Below, in pieces: positions 40,375 through 43,023 of a stretch of DNA of 43,023 nt. A program made the position numbers and the translations under genes. How positions within the stretch are numbered: the stretch's first letter is position 1; each line of letters opens with the position of its first letter. Below the pieces are notes generated by a model. That model ran no database searches. It was not told the DNA's origin and was given only the letters and a program-made list of their open reading frames with translations. Origin of the DNA: Priapulus caudatus. Lineage: Eukaryota; Priapulida; Priapulimorpha; Priapulimorphida; Priapulidae. The DNA is taken from contig NW_014577773.1 of the NCBI RefSeq assembly GCF_000485595.1, forward strand, positions 115,388 to 158,410, given 5' to 3'.

Positions 40375-41423
40375 CTTTTTTTACACAGTAGTCACAATGC
40401 TTCCGTAGCTGTTAAGAGTCCACCACCGTACAAACTAAAATGGGCAATTGACTTTGTCATAATTGAAGACGTATGAGTGAAAAAGCTAGACTAATTCTTT
40501 CATTTTTTTGAAAAATATGAACCGGTCAGGTGCTATTAAATGTCACCGTCTGGCATACACAGTTCATGTTTACACCATAAATGAGAATTACACAATATAC
40601 TCCAGCTGTACTCGTTATTATGTTTACATAATAATTATTCTGTTCAAATCACCAACATGAAGCTACATAGGTTTGCTATTACCATATATATATATTGAAT
40701 TTGTATGTAATTACCTTATTGTGGTTTTATGTATGTGACAGAATTATGTAGTCCTCTCATCATTAGATGTTTTCTATAGGTATTTCAACTGAGCCTCTGA
40801 ATGTGATCCTATAAATGTAGACATAAAAGTATATATATACCTGTTATATTATCTGTACATATTTGCTCATATAGGCATGTCAAATCACTAATAACGCAGA
40901 CTAACACTGAACAATTGCGATTTATAAAAAAATCATAATCAACATCAAACAGAATAAGGCACCTTTATTGGTTTACCAATGCGAGTTTACTTATTATAGT
41001 GACCAGGCCTATATTGAGGTCACCTGGTGATTTTAATATCAATGACTTATGACTTATAAAACTATTTGTTGGAAATGTTTGCCTTGCTGTACTCTACTAC
41101 TGGGTAGTAGGACATTGCAAGCTAAAACAATCACCAAAAATTTAACAGAGAAGGAAAAAAGCTCTGTAAATTCTGTAAATTTTACGAAATTAGGAGTTTG
41201 TTTTCAAGCTACCAGGTATTTCCTATGGAAGGGTGTCAGGCTCCTCCGCCGTGTAACTAGTCGGAGAGCCTGGTCGGTTTACGTTAGCATATGTTGGGGG
41301 GGGGACTTGATCCTGCTGCCAGTGACTATTACTATCAGGGGTTGCAAACTTTGATGACCTACGTGTTTTTTCCCACTCCTTTGCCGTATTTGTTAATTAT
41401 ATACCGTAATTTGTATGCTGGTA
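40375..41423. other. 5' flank of CEP290, presumed promoter region
   Basis: AT-rich DNA upstream of the start codon. A promoter must lie nearby, but I saw no clear RFX X-box, TATA element or 5' UTR splice site that I could defend. The 101-codon plus open frame at 41049-41354 has no recognisable content. Confidence 0.5.
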
Positions 41424-41577
41424 GCGGCAGTTAATGTAAGCGGGCTATAGTACTAGAGGCGGTTCAAGGATAGAGGCTAGGTTACCGGTAGCTCTAGTAC
41501 TATAGCCTGCTTACATTAACTGAGGCTGCCAGCGGCAGTTAATGTAAGCGGGCTATAGTACTAGAGCTAGGTTACCG
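41424..41577. repeat. Direct and inverted triplet repeat (foldback element)
   Basis: A 35-bp segment (GCGGCAGTTAATGTAAGCGG...) occurs at 41424-41458 and again at 41532-41566, with an inverted copy at 41492-41522 between them. GCTAGGTTACCGG is also repeated (41476-41488, 41565-41577). Confidence 0.93.
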
Positions 41578-41820
41578 GGCACTCTGTATTTAAAACGATT
41601 ACGTGTTACATCAAACAGTCACATACCTTACACCTTAGTAACTTTGGTGTAATATTTATAAAATTGGGATCTTAATTGGTCATCTTATATCGGCAATGGG
41701 TAGGACCTACGTGGCTCGCTCTGCAAAAATACACAAATATCTACGCAAAACAAAACTCAAATAAATACGCGCCAAGCTATGTGTGCTCTCATGTTTACAG
41801 AGGGAGCCAGAGTTATTCCC

Positions 41821-41897
41821 CCTGTACCATAGAGATCAGTAAGATGTACCATAGAGATCAGTAGATGTATAAATAGTAGTTTATTTATACATCTCTA
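41821..41897. repeat. Short tandem repeat plus hairpin
   Basis: GTACCATAGAGATCAGTA occurs twice (about 41824 and 41845), followed by arms AGATGTATAAATA and TATTTATACATCT (about 41862-41894). Confidence 0.85.
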
Positions 41898-42089
41898 TGC
41901 CCTGTACCGTATTTGCATGTACAGTATGCACCGTATGTGACGTCCCCGTAGTATTTGCAGAGCGACTGGTATCAGCACAAGCACTTGTATCAGCACAGCA
42001 GACAGCACAGTACTGTCAGCAGTAACGACCAAGGATATAACCAAATGATATAATAATAATGTACTATGTAGCTCCTTGGTAACAACCAG

Positions 42090-42140
42090 GGGCGTAAATC
42101 TCGGGGGGATGCATCCCCCCCCCGTTCTTGAAGGAGGGGG
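42090..42140. repeat. Possible left end of a hAT-type element
   Basis: CAGGGGCGTAAATC followed by a GGGGGGATGCATCCCCCC palindrome resembles a hAT terminus. Together with the transposase fragment downstream it suggests an element whose right end is beyond the window or lost. Confidence 0.5.
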
Positions 42141-42311
42141 GATGGCATGTACGAATATCCCCCTGATATTCAAAAAAAAAGAAAAAAAAGAAGGAAGAAG
42201 AAGAAAAAACAAGAAAAAAATGTGATTGTTTCAATTTCAGCATAATGCATGAGAAATGAGTTTTTTTTTAATGTATGTATAACTGTATATAGCCTACAGT
42301 GTTAATCATGG

Positions 42312-42690
42312 CATGCAAGACAGACTTTCAAGTGGGGCACGGAAGAAGGAGTGACTGCCAGAGGCACATAGTCTCTCAAACGCATAAGTGCTATGCGGGT
42401 GCAGTGGAATCAAGATTCAAGGTTTTTTTATTCGTGCTAAACGGATAACTCAGGAATCTACACCCAATTATATCAAGCTTCTTTGCATCAGATAGAGAAT
42501 TGTCTGTCTTGACGCAGAAGTGAGATTTACGGATTATTTAATTGAACACAATGTGCCTTTGAGGGCGGCAGACCATGCAAATGAACTCTTCAAGAAAATG
42601 TTTCCAGACTCACAAATAGCCAAAAAGTATGGTTGCAAACATACAAAAACACGTGAAATTGTGAGAAATTGCCATTCTTACCTGTATTAT
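42312..42690 (+). pseudogene. Decayed hAT-type transposase / ZBED-like fragment
   Basis: Bases 42312-42400 read DFQVGHGRRSDCQRHIVSQT then HK, like the BED/TTF-type zinc-finger region of hAT-derived proteins. A downstream piece reads PIISSFFASDRELSVL. After an in-frame TAA and a frameshift near 42513-42520, the frame resumes as VRFTDYLIEHNVPLRAADHA, then FKKMFPDSQIAKKYGCKHTK and TREIV, which resembles hAT-derived and ZNF862/ZBED-like proteins. With a stop and a shift it is a relic, not a working gene. Assignment is from memory of the family. Confidence 0.75.
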
Positions 42691-42834
42691 TACTATAGTA
42701 ACCTAACTGTGTACGCTCTCTGAAAAGTCATAAAAAGTGGTTTGAATCCTAACTTGTAGGGTTGAGTCTAGGGTTGAGTTAGTGTCATCAGAAATGAGAA
42801 TATGGCCCACAGTATGCCTCAGATTGCAGGAAAA

Positions 42835-42910
42835 TGGCTTAAATATTTCAAAATTTTCTGGGGGGGCCTGCCCCCAGACCCCCTAGCACTGGCATGCCTA
42901 CGGCACGTGC
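42835..42910. repeat. C/G-rich transposon-tail-like segment
   Basis: CTGGGGGGGCCTGCCCCCAG followed by ACCCCCTAGCACTGGCATG. Such segments commonly follow hAT-like transposase remnants in invertebrate genomes (inference). Confidence 0.4.
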
Positions 42911-42934
42911 CAAACGTAAGGTTGTCAAATTTGG

Positions 42935-43023
42935 CATGTGCGTGCATGTATGTATGCATGTATAAATGTATGTATGCATGTATAAATGTATGTACGTGTG
43001 TTTGACTGTTTGTGTGTGTGTGT
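42935..43023. repeat. TGTATG/TGTG low-complexity repeat
   Basis: A 20-bp unit TGTATGTATGCATGTATAAA occurs twice, then a TGTG run reaches the window end. Confidence 0.92.

Noticed and set aside
39060-39185. Possible extra CEP290 exon (FNKTFYKLEDKIATTESH)
   Set aside because: Only purine-rich weak acceptors and a poor donor; similarity to human is slight. Kept only as a question in the findings.
40375-40700. RFX X-box expected in a ciliary gene promoter
   Set aside because: I searched by eye and found no match good enough to report.
41049-41354. 101-codon plus open frame upstream of CEP290
   Set aside because: No recognisable domain, no splice or start context, composition like surrounding non-coding DNA.
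42520-42723. Intact small gene for the FTDYLIEHN protein
   Set aside because: It is the downstream part of a transposase relic; the upstream part is separated by a stop and a frameshift.

Overview
The window is a piece of an invertebrate animal nuclear genome, probably marine. It is filled almost entirely by one large intron-rich gene on the minus strand: the orthologue of CEP290, the coiled-coil protein of the ciliary transition zone and centriolar satellites. I recognised it by reading the conserved exon peptides in order and comparing them with human CEP290 from memory. Landmarks include MVAVNAKVEEW, YGLAEAVSEIKD, VVRHQQGLLYKE, VEMKELNERQRADH, LRDELEG, LHDVRRSYAGA, SRDRVIAELRLRMPA, SMRQLVERLK, RWEEKKKWQ and VELEKTISLMKKV. 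About 47 exons run from the start codon at 40374 down to 514. Splice sites are GT-AG, and exons 1-18 sum to exactly 742 in-frame codons. The last C-terminal exons lie beyond base 1. No other intact protein gene and no RNA gene could be supported.

Layout, high to low coordinate. 40375-43023 is the 5' flank of CEP290, with a foldback repeat and a broken hAT-type transposase fragment on the plus strand. 27290-40374 holds exons 1-18 in clean sequence, with introns carrying several non-autonomous DNA transposons and minisatellites. 14098-26608 holds exons 19-28 twice, as two copies of a roughly 6.2-6.3 kb block. 10673-13560 holds exons 29-33, and 514-8199 holds exon 35 to exon 47. A weak candidate for exon 34 sits at 8640-8800. 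Exons 33 and 34 are interrupted by 1.7 kb of noisy satellite.

The most important observation is structural. In the duplicated block each half is clean in one copy and full of single-base indels in the other. The clean parts are about 18.85-20.42 kb and 20.42-25.0 kb, and they abut at 20420/20421 in the wrong order, cutting exon 28. A run of exactly 25 N lies inside the noisy part. This fits two contigs placed in swapped order with the gaps filled by uncorrected long reads. It does not fit a real gene duplication. The usable gene model takes exons 19-21 from 18984-20400 and exons 22-28 from 20421-24839.

The transposon content is coherent. Two non-autonomous elements have hAT-style termini and perfect 8-bp target duplications (6535-6981 and 31071-31849), and a decayed hAT-type transposase fragment lies at 42312-42690. 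There is also a TTAA-flanked foldback element in intron 1, a 68-bp perfect palindrome in intron 18 and many intronic minisatellites. One minisatellite (81-bp unit) carries CEP290 coding sequence together with its splice donor. I did not find a convincing new enzymatic or defence system.
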